Position numbers and translations under genes: made by a program. The notes under the pieces were generated by a model. The model saw nothing but the letters and a program-made list of their open reading frames with translations. It had not been told where the DNA came from and made no database searches. A stretch of DNA of 47,357 bases, from positions 1-47,357 of the forward strand of contig DYLZ01000004.1 of the NCBI GenBank assembly GCA_020721775.1. The letters run 5' to 3'. This DNA comes from Sulfurovum sp. (GTDB taxonomy: Bacteria > Campylobacterota > Campylobacteria > Campylobacterales > Sulfurovaceae). Below are positions 1 through 7,614 of this stretch, in pieces (position 1 is the stretch's first letter; every line of letters begins with the position of its first letter).

Positions 1-19
1 ATGTATTAATTTTTCCCAT

Positions 20-50
20 AATCCTCCACAAGTAATCTTGTCGGAGGATT
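20..50. other. Hairpin near the left edge, possible terminator of the preceding gene
   Basis: AATCCTCC (20-27) pairs with GGAGGATT (43-50), and ACA (28-30) can pair with TGT (39-41) across a one-base bulge, leaving an 8-base loop. The stem is far richer in GC than its surroundings. No good T-run follows on either strand, so a terminator role is only a guess. Confidence 0.35.
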
Positions 51-179
51 TGTATCTGCCTAATAATTATCATAATATAAATTTTTCTAAATATAAAATA
101 ATATTATCTTTTTGTTTCTAAAATGTAATACGAATTGCTTACAATCATAAAAATTTATTTTTATGAGAGGTGAGTATAT

Positions 180-767
180 ATGCAAACACAAGCTAGCATC
201 TCACAAAATGGACAATCGCATTCATATGCGGATTTTAAAGATGTTTTTATAAAATCAAATATACAATACTATAGAAAAGCTCTTGAGGAAAAGAAAGAAA
301 AATCATCGCATCTTGATAGTCAAAAAGATTATTTTCAATCAATAATATACGGTAAAAATAAAATAAAGTTGATTGATGAGGAGTATAAATTTGATGATGG
401 TCTCATAGTGAGCTCAACCGATCTAAAAGGCATCATAACATATGCAAATAGAAAATTTTGTGAAATTTCAGGCTATACAAAAGATGAATTGGTAGGTAAA
501 AATCATAATATAATAAGACATCCGCATATGCCTCGTGTTGTATTTAAGGAGTTATGGAATTCACTTCATTCTGGAAATGAATGGAAAGGGATAGTGAAAA
601 ATTTAAGAAATGATGGCAGGTATTATTGGGCATATAGCCATATCATGCCAATTGTTGAAGATAAAATCGTTATTGGATATAGCGCAACAAAAAGACCCGT
701 TCTTGCCAGTGAATTAAGCCAAGCAATTGAGTTGTACAAGAGGCTGCTAAATGAAGAAAGCTATTAA
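180..767 (+). CDS. Single PAS-domain redox/energy-taxis sensor, Aer/CetB-like
   Basis: This 195-residue protein has a charged N-terminal stretch (about 1-70) and one PAS domain (about 73-170). The segment with HNIIRHPHMP, then an F..LW pair, then EWKGIVKN and YYWAYSHIMP closely follows the FAD-binding PAS domain of the energy-taxis receptor Aer as I remember it. No transmembrane segment and no methyl-accepting signalling domain is present, as in Campylobacter CetB, which works with a separate transducer (CetA). No cetA lies in this window. The ATG at 180 is preceded by a purine-rich GAGAGGTGAG site. Family membership is firm; flavin binding and a taxis role are inferred from the motif. Confidence 0.8.
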   Translation: MQTQASISQNGQSHSYADFKDVFIKSNIQYYRKALEEKKEKSSHLDSQKDYFQSIIYGKNKIKLIDEEYKFDDGLIVSSTDLKGIITYANRKFCEISGYTKDELVGKNHNIIRHPHMPRVVFKELWNSLHSGNEWKGIVKNLRNDGRYYWAYSHIMPIVEDKIVIGYSATKRPVLASELSQAIELYKRLLNEESY

Positions 768-792
768 AAAAGTAAATTTTTGTTCTATAATC

Positions 793-1401
793 TTATATCA
801 CTTTAAAAGTCTCTTTTAGTAGCAATTTTCCATCCATATAAATTTCAGCTTTAAAAATATCACCAATTTGATAGTTTGCTACACCTTTCGGTGTACCGCT
901 CATGATGATATCCCCGTCATCAAGTGTCATAAATGTTTGTATCTCTTCTAAGATTTCATTTGGTTTATATATCATGAGTTCATATGCAGCATGTTGTGCC
1001 AAATTATCATTGATATAAAGCTTCATTTCAAGAGTTTCTATATCCCCTCTTAAAGGAATAAATTTTCCAAGTACGCATGAACCGTCAAAGCCTTTTGCTC
1101 TCTCCCACGGTAAACCTTTGGATTTTAGATAATTTTGAATATCAGCCTTAGTTAGATCAAGTCCAAAGCCTAGCCCGCTCAATTTGCCATTTTCAACTAA
1201 AAAGCATATTTCGCCTTCAAATCTAGTTTCATCGCTAAAATATTTTAATTCATAAGCAATTGCAGAGTTTGGTTTGTTGAAAAGTACCATATTTGCAGGT
1301 ATTTCATTGCCAAGTTCATATATGTGCTCCACATAATTTCTGCCGACACATACTACTTTTGAGGGATTATATATTTTCCCGTCAAAAGATACGCTTTTCA
1401 T
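793..1401 (-). CDS. Fumarylacetoacetate hydrolase family protein
   Basis: A protein of 202 residues with the compact FAH fold. Visible motifs are GRNY near the start, FNKPNSAI, the metal-binding E-x-E in FEGEICFLV, the RAKGFDGSC segment that carries a metal-binding Asp in relatives, and SGTPKGV near the end. The family includes hydrolases, decarboxylases and isomerases of acyl-pyruvates and related diketo acids; the substrate cannot be told from sequence. I chose the ATG at 1401 because it overlaps the leuA stop in a TAATG junction. A GTG 12 bases upstream (1413) is possible but would overlap leuA by 13 bases. It is translationally coupled to leuA, although no role in leucine synthesis follows from that. 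Confidence 0.85.
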   Translation of the reverse strand: MKSVSFDGKIYNPSKVVCVGRNYVEHIYELGNEIPANMVLFNKPNSAIAYELKYFSDETRFEGEICFLVENGKLSGLGFGLDLTKADIQNYLKSKGLPWERAKGFDGSCVLGKFIPLRGDIETLEMKLYINDNLAQHAAYELMIYKPNEILEEIQTFMTLDDGDIIMSGTPKGVANYQIGDIFKAEIYMDGKLLLKETFKVI

Positions 1402-2963
1402 TATATCCCACACTCATCATTACATGATCTTCTGAGGCTCAATTTGCCTTCCATGCTTATATAGCTGTTGATCGCCCCTATATAAGCTCTAGCGCTTGCA
1501 AGCATAGTATCAAGACTCAACCCATGCCCTATGATGGCAGGTTCGTTATCGTTGAACATAACTTTTACTGTTACATTGGCAAGGGCGTCTTTACCTTTTG
1601 ATACAGATGTAACTTTATAATCCAAAAGTGTTCCGCTATATCCCGTAACTCTGTCTATCGTCTTAAACACCGCATCTATGGTTCCACCGCCGATTGCAGC
1701 ATCCGTTATCTCTTCGCCATTGTGCTTTATGGTAACGGCAGCGCTTGGAACTCCTCCTGTTGAATCCATAAGTTGCAAGGCTACAAGTTCATATGATTTT
1801 TCTACATTTGTCATCTCGCTTGTTACCAATGCTCTTATGTCATCGTCATATATATCTTTTTTCTTATCAGCCAGCTCTTTAAATCTTTCAAAAGTACTAT
1901 TCAAATCGTTTTCGCTCAACTCAAAACCAAGTTTGGTCAATTTGTCTTTAAATGCCGCGCGCCCTGAATGTTTTCCAAGCACTAAAGTATCTTTCAAATC
2001 AAGACCGATATCTTCAGGGCGGATTATCTCATAGGTTGATTTATTTTTAAGCATACCGTCTTGATGTATACCGCTTTCATGAGCAAAAGCATTTTTACCT
2101 ACAATTGCTTTGTTTGGCTGAGGTTCGATGCCGGTGATATTTGCTATCAATCTGCTTGCCGGATAAATTTCTTTTGTGTTAATGTTTGTATCCAAGCCTT
2201 TAAATATATCTTGTCTAGTTTTGATGGTCATTACAATCTCTTCAAGCGCTGCATTGCCGGCTCTTTCTCCTAAACCGTTTATTGTACATTCTATCTGTCT
2301 GGCACCGTTTAATATACTCTCTAAAGAATTTGCAACCCCAAGACCTAGATCATTGTGATTATGAACGGATATGATTGCTCTGCCTTTTGTATATTCACTC
2401 ATAATTTTTACCATCTGACCTATCTCGGACGGTAAGCGATATCCAACTGTATCCGGTAAGTTTATCGTAGATGCGCCCGCTTCGATCACGGCATCTGTTA
2501 TCTCTTTTAAAAAACCTATATCGCTTCTTCCTGCATCTTCACAGCTAAACTCGACATCATTTACAAAAGTTTTTGCATATTTAACTGCATTGACAGCTCT
2601 TTTTATCACTTCATCCGGAGTCATTTTCAGTTTATACTCCATATGAATAGGGCTTGTTGCGATAAATGTATGTATTCGCTTCTGTTTCGCTTTTGATATA
2701 GCATCGCCTGCCGCTTTGACATCTGCATCTGTTGCTCGCGCCAGTGAGCAAACCGTAGATTTTGTTACTTTTTGCGCAATTAAGCTGATAGCTTCAAAGT
2801 CGCCCGGACTCGCCGCTGCGAAACCGGCCTCTATGATATCTACGCCAAGTCTCTCTAGCTGAGCGGCAATTTGAATCTTTTCTTCAGTGTTCATAGATGC
2901 CCCGGGGCTCTGTTCACCGTCTCTTAATGTTGTATCAAATATTAATATTTTTTCATTTTGCAT
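1401..2963 (-). CDS. leuA: 2-isopropylmalate synthase
   Basis: LeuA condenses acetyl-CoA with 2-oxoisovalerate in the first committed step of leucine synthesis. The 520 residues cover the full family length. The TIM-barrel catalytic domain (about 1-280) has [16 protein letters not shown] at residues 9-24, the metal-binding HNHNDLG, and [13 protein letters not shown]. The C-terminal part (about 390-510) is the LeuA allosteric domain that binds leucine, with the GGGTIDAVF segment. The first ATG is at 2963 and has only a weak AAGG-type site upstream. Upstream lie a 42-codon ORF and several hairpins that may form an attenuator. A FAH-family gene overlaps its stop codon. Confidence 0.97.
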   Translation of the reverse strand: MQNEKILIFDTTLRDGEQSPGASMNTEEKIQIAAQLERLGVDIIEAGFAAASPGDFEAISLIAQKVTKSTVCSLARATDADVKAAGDAISKAKQKRIHTFIATSPIHMEYKLKMTPDEVIKRAVNAVKYAKTFVNDVEFSCEDAGRSDIGFLKEITDAVIEAGASTINLPDTVGYRLPSEIGQMVKIMSEYTKGRAIISVHNHNDLGLGVANSLESILNGARQIECTINGLGERAGNAALEEIVMTIKTRQDIFKGLDTNINTKEIYPASRLIANITGIEPQPNKAIVGKNAFAHESGIHQDGMLKNKSTYEIIRPEDIGLDLKDTLVLGKHSGRAAFKDKLTKLGFELSENDLNSTFERFKELADKKKDIYDDDIRALVTSEMTNVEKSYELVALQLMDSTGGVPSAAVTIKHNGEEITDAAIGGGTIDAVFKTIDRVTGYSGTLLDYKVTSVSKGKDALANVTVKVMFNDNEPAIIGHGLSLDTMLASARAYIGAINSYISMEGKLSLRRSCNDECGI

Positions 2964-2985
2964 TATTTCTGTACCTTTATAATAA

Positions 2986-3033
2986 AACCAAAATTATTGG
3001 TTAATGTTTTATTTTACCAAAAAAGCGGTAAAA
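2986..3033 (-). promoter_or_regulatory. Overlapping alternative hairpins in the leuA leader
   Basis: Read on the minus strand, four short segments can pair in competing ways. TTTTACC (3033-3027) pairs with GGTAAAA (3018-3012) in a 7-bp stem. The TTGGT that begins in the second segment can instead pair with ACCAA (2995-2991 region). AACCAA (3002-2997) can also pair with TTGGTT (2991-2986) in a 6-bp stem followed by a T-rich stretch just before leuA. This 1:2, 2:3, 3:4 logic resembles an attenuator, but the stems hold only two to three GC pairs, so termination strength is doubtful. Confidence 0.35.
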
Positions 3034-3129
3034 AACTATTATGAATCCTAAGTGATAAAAAAGAAGATTAGAGTAACAGGAGAGAATTGGCAGCTTTTGC
3101 AAATGATGCGTTAAATATGTTTTTTTCAT
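3001..3129 (-). CDS. Small ORF upstream of leuA: candidate leader peptide or small membrane protein
   Basis: This 42-codon ORF has a strong GGAGAG ribosome site (3139-3134) placed five bases before its ATG (3129). Its stop lies 37 bases before the leuA start. The middle and C-terminal half is hydrophobic: NLLFYHLGFIIVFYRFFG covers residues 21-38, with Leu at 6, 10, 13, 16, 22, 23 and 27 and an Ile-Ile-Val run at 30-32. Richness in branched-chain residues just before a leucine gene fits a leader peptide. The hydrophobic run followed by basic residues also fits a one-pass membrane microprotein. The end of the ORF runs through the alternative hairpins before leuA. I do not recognise the sequence. 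Confidence 0.45.
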   Translation of the reverse strand: MKKTYLTHHLQKLPILSCYSNLLFYHLGFIIVFYRFFGKIKH

Positions 3130-3174
3130 TTTTCTCTCCATAAATTTTTAGTATTACAATAAAAACAATATTTT

Positions 3175-3657
3175 TTAAGATATTTGTGTCATATATCCTT
3201 CGTTTGGATCTTCCTCGGCTTTAAGTTTTTTATATAGTTCAAGAGCTTTTTCCATCTCTTCTTTGTTGGGAACTTTTCTTCCCGCGATATAACCTATAAT
3301 TTTTCCGTTTTCGTCAAATTTTGGCTTTACCCAAACTATAACATCATAGTACTTCCCGCTTTTTGCCATATTTCTAACATAGCCTTCCCAATATTTGCCG
3401 CTCTTTATAGTGTCCCACATATCTTTAAAACCTGCTTTGGGCATGATCGGATTTCTGTTAATGCTGTGAGGCGAGCCAATAAGCTCTTCTTTTGTGTATC
3501 CCGTCATCTCTCTAAATTTACGATTTGCATATACAATAACACCTGCCGTATCGGTTTCAGTGATCATTACACCACCGTCATACGGAATCTCTTCGTCTAT
3601 AGGATCCGGTTTTTGTATAATTTGACCAGTTATTAAATTTTTTATTTTTGTACCCAC
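3175..3657 (-). CDS. Single PAS-domain sensor protein, Aer/CetB-like, second copy
   Basis: The 160-residue protein is essentially one PAS domain (about 27-125) with a short helical tail. It shares the YANRKF, MTGYTKEEL and MPKAGFKDMW pattern with the PAS protein at 180-767. The start is GTG at 3657: an AAGGAG site sits six bases upstream, and no ATG competes. Compared with the other copy, the RHPHMP segment is RNPIMP and the YYWAYSHIMP segment is YYDVIVWVKP, so cofactor contacts may differ. It has no membrane segment or output domain, so it probably signals through a partner protein. Its direction is the same as leuA, with the leader ORF between them. Confidence 0.8.
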   Translation of the reverse strand: MGTKIKNLITGQIIQKPDPIDEEIPYDGGVMITETDTAGVIVYANRKFREMTGYTKEELIGSPHSINRNPIMPKAGFKDMWDTIKSGKYWEGYVRNMAKSGKYYDVIVWVKPKFDENGKIIGYIAGRKVPNKEEMEKALELYKKLKAEEDPNEGYMTQIS

Positions 3658-3790
3658 TCTAAACTCCTTTGCTTAATCAACCGTTTATATAATTATACAT
3701 CAAAATATTATAAAAATATGTAATTTTAAAAATTTAGTATGAATTTGTTATTATATTAAATAAGTATTATAATAAATTCTAAAGTATATT

Positions 3791-4390
3791 TTGAACATAA
3801 AAGAGACTATTTTAAATATCATTAAACAAAGATTTCTCGTCATTGACGGCGCTATGGGTACGCAAATTCAAGACCTCAAAGTTCCTAGTGAAGCATGGAT
3901 TGATGACAAGGGGGCAAGTCAAGAGGGGTGCAATGAACTTTTAAATGACACGGCTCCAGAGCTTATTCGTCAAATTCACAAACGATATGCAATGGCCGGA
4001 GCAAATCTAATCTCTACCAATACCTTTGGAACTATGCCATGGGTACTTGATGAGTATCAAATGGGCGATAGGGCGTATGAACTTAGTCGCAAAGGGGCAG
4101 GGCTTGTAAAATCTATATGCGATGAATTTCAAAGTGATGATAAGCCACGGTTTGTTTTGGGTTCGATCGGCCCGGGGACGAAATTGCCAAGTTTAGGACA
4201 TATCGCTTATGATGAGATGTTTGCAGGGTACAAAGAGGTTGCCTTGGGGTTGATTGATGGTGGATGTGATATATTTTTGCTTGAGACTTGTCAAGATCCG
4301 TTGCAGATAAAAAGCAGCACTTCATGCGTGCGAGGAAGCCAATGCGCAAAGGGGCATAAAGCTACCTATTATGATAAGTGCAACTATTGA
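3791..4390 (+). pseudogene. metH: metH fragment 1: start of the homocysteine-binding domain
   Basis: Residues 1-174 of this frame are genuine MetH (VIDGAMGTQIQ near the start, TNTFGT, GSIGPGTKLPS, DIFLLETCQDPLQIK). After the A-run at 4309-4313 the frame is wrong and ends at a TGA about 25 codons later. Removing one A restores a continuation reading A-A-L-H-A-C-E-E-A-N into fragment 2. Confidence 0.85.
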
Positions 4391-6119
4391 GCTAAGTGGC
4401 ACGATGCTGATAGGGACTGATGCTACTACGCTAATGACTATTTTAGAGCCTTTTGATATACTCTCCATTGGTTTCAACTGTGGCACGGGGTCAGACCAAG
4501 TCAAAAAACATCTAAAATTGCTTAGTGAGATTTCAAAATTCCCAATATCTATCCATGCAAATGCCGGGCTTCCACAAAACAGAGGAGGATACACATACTA
4601 TCCAATGGGACCTGATGAGTTTACGAAAAAGCAGTTTGAGTTTAGTCAATTTGATGGAGTAAGTTTTTTGGGTGGTTGTTGTGGCACTACACCGCAACAT
4701 ATTTTGGCACTTTCAAAAGCATTGGAAGGACAAAAACCAAAACCTCCGGTAGGGAATATAAAACCTTCTATTGCTTCTTTATTTAATAGCGTAGAACTTG
4801 TACAAACTCCGGCACCTCTACTTATAGGCGAACGCAGTAATGCTACAGGTTCAAAAGCATTTAGAGAGCTTATCATAGCTAGTGACTATGAAGGCACTCT
4901 AAGTGTCGGACAGGCTCAAGTGCGAGACGGGGCTCATTGTCTAGATGTGAATGTGGAGTTTGCAGGGCGAGACGGCGCAAAAGATATGAGTGAGGTTATG
5001 AAGCTTTATAATCAAAAAATCTCAATTCCGCTGATGCCGGATGCTACTAGAGTAAACACTATGGAAGAGGCTTTGAAATGTATAGGTGGAAAGCCTATTA
5101 TAAACTCTGTCAATTTAGAGGATGGAGAGGATAGACTAGATGCCATATGTAACCCAGCAAAGAAATTTGGAACAGCCCTAGTATGTCTAGCGATAGATGA
5201 AAAAGGTATGGCAAAGACTACTGAAGATAAGATGAGGATCGCTGATCGCATATATGATCTGTGTGTAAATCGTCATGGTATTGACCCTAGAAATCTTATC
5301 TTTGATATGCTTACCTTTACGGTGGGAAGTGGGGATTTGGAATATCGTGACGCTGCTATTCAAACACTTGAAGTAATCAGGCAACTTCACCAAAAATATC
5401 CGCTTGTTGGCTCGACACTTAGGCCTTCTAATATATCCTTTGGACTAAATGCCAATACAAGGGTATTTCTAAATAGCGTGTTTTTACATCACTGTGTAGA
5501 AGCCGGAATGACAAGCGTAATTATAAATGTCAAACATATAATACCGATTAGCAAAATGAGTGATGAGGATAGAGAGATTTGCGAAGAGCTGCTTTTTGCT
5601 CCGGATGATCAGTCGCTTTTTAAATTTATAGAGCATTTTAGTGATAAGAGCATAGACAACACACAAAATGATGAAGCTTATGAAGCGCTAAGTAGTGAAG
5701 AGAAGATAGCTAAGCTGCTACTGGATGGCGACAAGGAGCGAATGATCCCTCTAGTAGAAAAGGTGCATAGTGAGCTAGGAGCCGATAGGATTGTAAATGA
5801 AATTCTAATTGATGCGATGAAAGTCGTGGGTGATCTTTTTGGTAGTGGTAAGATGCAATTGCCATTTGTGTTACAAAGTGCTGAAACTATGAAAGCAACT
5901 GTGGACTATCTAAACCCATATCTAACCAAACAAGAAAAAGATACAGACACCACGCTAGTCATCGGTACAGTCAAGGGGGATGTGCATGATGTAGGCAAAA
6001 ATCTAGTTGATATAATCCTCTCCAATAATGGGTTTAAAGTGATAAATGTTGGTATCAAAACTGAGCTTGAAACCTATCTTAATGTTATGAATGAGAAAAA
6101 ATTCAAGCAATTGGCATGA
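4371..6119 (+). pseudogene. metH: metH fragment 2: homocysteine, pterin and cobalamin-binding domains
   Basis: The zinc ligands of the homocysteine domain are visible as GFNCGTGSDQ and GGCCGTTP. The pterin domain follows with LIGERSNATGSKAF and INSVNLEDGE. The cobalamin cap (GKMQLPFVLQSAE) leads to DVHDVGKNLV, whose His is the lower cobalt ligand in MetH. The frame is lost at the A-run 6096-6101. Adding one A gives K-K-I-Q-A-I-G-M-S-G-L-L into fragment 3. Confidence 0.85.
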
Positions 6120-6649
6120 GCGGACTGCTCGTTAAATCAACTGCTGTTATGCTGGATAATCTAAAAGAGATGGAAAGTCGGGGGATAAACATACCTGTAC
6201 TGTTGGGAGGCGCTGCGCTTACTAGAAGCTTTGTTGATGATTTTTGTCGCCCTGCATATAGTGGAGCGATATTTTATTGTCGTGATGCATTTGATGGCGT
6301 TATTGCTATGAGTAGAATAGAAAAATTCAACGAAGACAACTCTGTGGGACTAGATACACGCCTTGCAGGAGATATGGTTGAAAGAGCCGAAAAAGTAGAA
6401 AAAGTTGAAGTCGTTATTCCGCCATTTGAAGAGCTTAAAATGCCAAGCAAGGTGGACATTCCCACGCCTCCATTTTGGGGTAGAAGGGTTATGAGAGGCG
6501 ATGAGCTTGATTTTGATATGGTATGTGAGTGGATAAATAAAAGAAGCCTATTTAAAATGCATTGGGGATATAAACGAGCCGGAATGCCCATCGATGAGTA
6601 TAAAAAACTCATGGAGAGACAAAAGTATATCCGGCATTCGAGCGAATAA
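6116..6649 (+). pseudogene. metH: metH fragment 3: rest of the cobalamin domain and linker
   Basis: The piece begins in MSGLLVKSTAVM and includes PVLLGGAALTRSF, the far side of the cobalamin-binding fold. It continues with the linker and start of the activation domain (PPFWGRR, CEWINKRSLFKMHWGY). The frame is lost at the A-run 6621-6624, and adding one A restores Y-P-A-F-E-R-I-K-K-E-I-V-Q-R-G into fragment 4. Confidence 0.85.
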
Positions 6650-6660
6650 AAAAAGAGATA

Positions 6661-7302
6661 GTGCAAAGAGGACTTTTTGAGCCTACCATCATATACGGAT
6701 ACTATCCAGTTCGCTCAAACGACCGTGAAATAGTAGTATTTGATGAGAGTGAGGGGTGGAATATCGATAGCAATGCAAATCGTGAACCACTTCATGAGAT
6801 AATAGGCAGAGCAAAATACAAATTTAGTTTTCCTAGACAACGCCGTGAGCCACATCGTGCCTTAAGTGATTTTCTTAGACATGAGAGGGATGATGTTTTG
6901 CCTATCACATGTGTGAGTGTTGGAGCAAAATTTAGTGAGTATGAAAAAGAACTTTATGCTGCAAATGAATATCTGGAGTATAATATGGTACATGGATTTG
7001 GCGTTGAACTAGCTGAGGCATTGGCTGAAATAGCGCACAAACAGATAAGGCTTGATTTAAATATCGCTTCAAGTGATGAGGGTTTTAGTCTGCGTGATGT
7101 TAGGATGAATAGGTATCAAGGTGCAAGATACTCTTTTGGATACCCTGCTTGTCCTGATCTGGAGCAGTCGCAAATCATTTTTGACCTGCTAAAGCCCGAA
7201 GAGTTTGGCATCACTCTAAGCGAGACATTTCAAATACATCCGGAGCAAAGCACAACTGCCCTTGTGATTCACCATAGAGAAGCGAGTTATTATGCAGTGT
7301 GA
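6661..7302 (+). pseudogene. metH: metH fragment 4: AdoMet-dependent reactivation domain
   Basis: This is the C-terminal domain that reduces and remethylates inactivated cobalamin using AdoMet and an electron donor. The motif RMNRYQGARYSFGYPACPD is the conserved AdoMet-binding segment, and EQSTTALVIHHREASYYAV is the usual end of the protein. Nothing is missing from the 3' end. Confidence 0.85.
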
Positions 7303-7320
7303 TTACAACCAAATAATATT

Positions 7321-7393
7321 CTATTATAAGACTAGATTCCTGCGGTCATTCTCACGAAGGTGGGGACAGAAGTCTAGAAATATTATAATATAG
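7321..7393. repeat. Long imperfect hairpin repeat downstream of metH
   Basis: The element starts CTATTATAA and ends TTATAATATAG. Inside, CTAGATTCCTG and CAGAAGTCTAG form an imperfect stem, and the core GGTCATTCTCACGAAGG resembles the GTCATTC..CGCGAA..GCGGG type of intergenic hairpin repeat known in many bacteria. It lies in a 306-base region without an intact gene, directly before a GIY-YIG fossil. Only one copy is visible here, so its status as a dispersed repeat is inferred. Confidence 0.5.
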
Positions 7394-7395
7394 CA

Positions 7396-7485
7396 ATGAA
7401 GCAACCAGCAGTTTATATTTTGGCAAGTAGCAAAAATGGAACACTTTATGTTGGTGTTACTTTAAACTTGCTAAAACTAATATGA
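7396..7485 (+). pseudogene. Remnant of a GIY-YIG endonuclease
   Basis: An ATG at 7396 opens 29 codons reading M-K-Q-P-A-V-Y-I-L-A-S-S-K-N-G-T-L-Y-V-G, which is the N-terminus of the small GIY-YIG nuclease family (usual pattern VYILAS..NGTLYIGVTSNL). A TGA follows at 7483-7485, and beyond it A-K-H-H-L continues the family pattern (usually E-H-K-H-H-L) before similarity ends. The rest of the roughly 90-residue domain is gone. Small GIY-YIG genes are often found with hairpin repeats, and one lies just upstream. Confidence 0.6.
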
Positions 7486-7590
7486 GCAAAACATCATTTA
7501 TATCTGCTTTTAGAAACGATTCATTTTTCAAATTTGTTATAATTATATATAACAAATATTAATAAAAAGCAAATAGATAATCGATTATGT

Positions 7591-7596
7591 TATAAT
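7591..7596 (+). promoter_or_regulatory. Probable -10 element for the pepD-like gene
   Basis: A perfect TATAAT lies 18 bases before the preferred ATG (7615), in a very AT-rich stretch. Transcription would begin near 7603, giving a leader of about 12 bases, which argues against the GTG at 7609 as the start. Confidence 0.5.
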
Positions 7597-7614
7597 TTTT
7601 CAAAAAGAGTGCAG

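Larger units (their letters stand above)
3791..7302 (+). pseudogene. metH: Cobalamin-dependent methionine synthase, interrupted by three frameshifts
   Basis: The whole stretch aligns by motif order to one full MetH, which methylates homocysteine from 5-methyltetrahydrofolate through methylcobalamin. The parts are the homocysteine domain, pterin domain (IGERSNATGSKAF), cobalamin cap and binding domain (DVHDVGKNLV, the D-x-H-x-x-G cobalamin-ligand motif) and the AdoMet reactivation domain (RYSFGYPACPD). Three single-base slips break it, all in A-runs: one extra A in 4309-4313, one missing A in 6096-6101, and one missing A in 6621-6624. Restoring each base rebuilds a smooth family-like sequence across the joins. 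The start is a TTG at 3791 with a poor ribosome site. Either it is a young pseudogene or the sequence has homopolymer errors. Confidence 0.9.

Noticed and set aside
1402-1413. GTG at 1413 as start of the FAH-family gene
   Set aside because: The ATG at 1401 forms a standard TAATG overlap with leuA; the GTG adds only four unconserved residues.
3658-3790. Cobalamin riboswitch looked for upstream of metH
   Set aside because: The 133-base gap is almost pure A/T and shows no B12-box-like or multi-stem structure.
4309-4313. metH A-runs considered as a phase-variation switch
   Set aside because: Runs of 4-6 A are too short for frequent slippage compared with known contingency tracts, and three separate breaks would have to revert together.
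6274-6666. 130-codon ORF antisense to metH fragment 3
   Set aside because: The sense sequence matches MetH domains in order; the antisense frame is a shadow.
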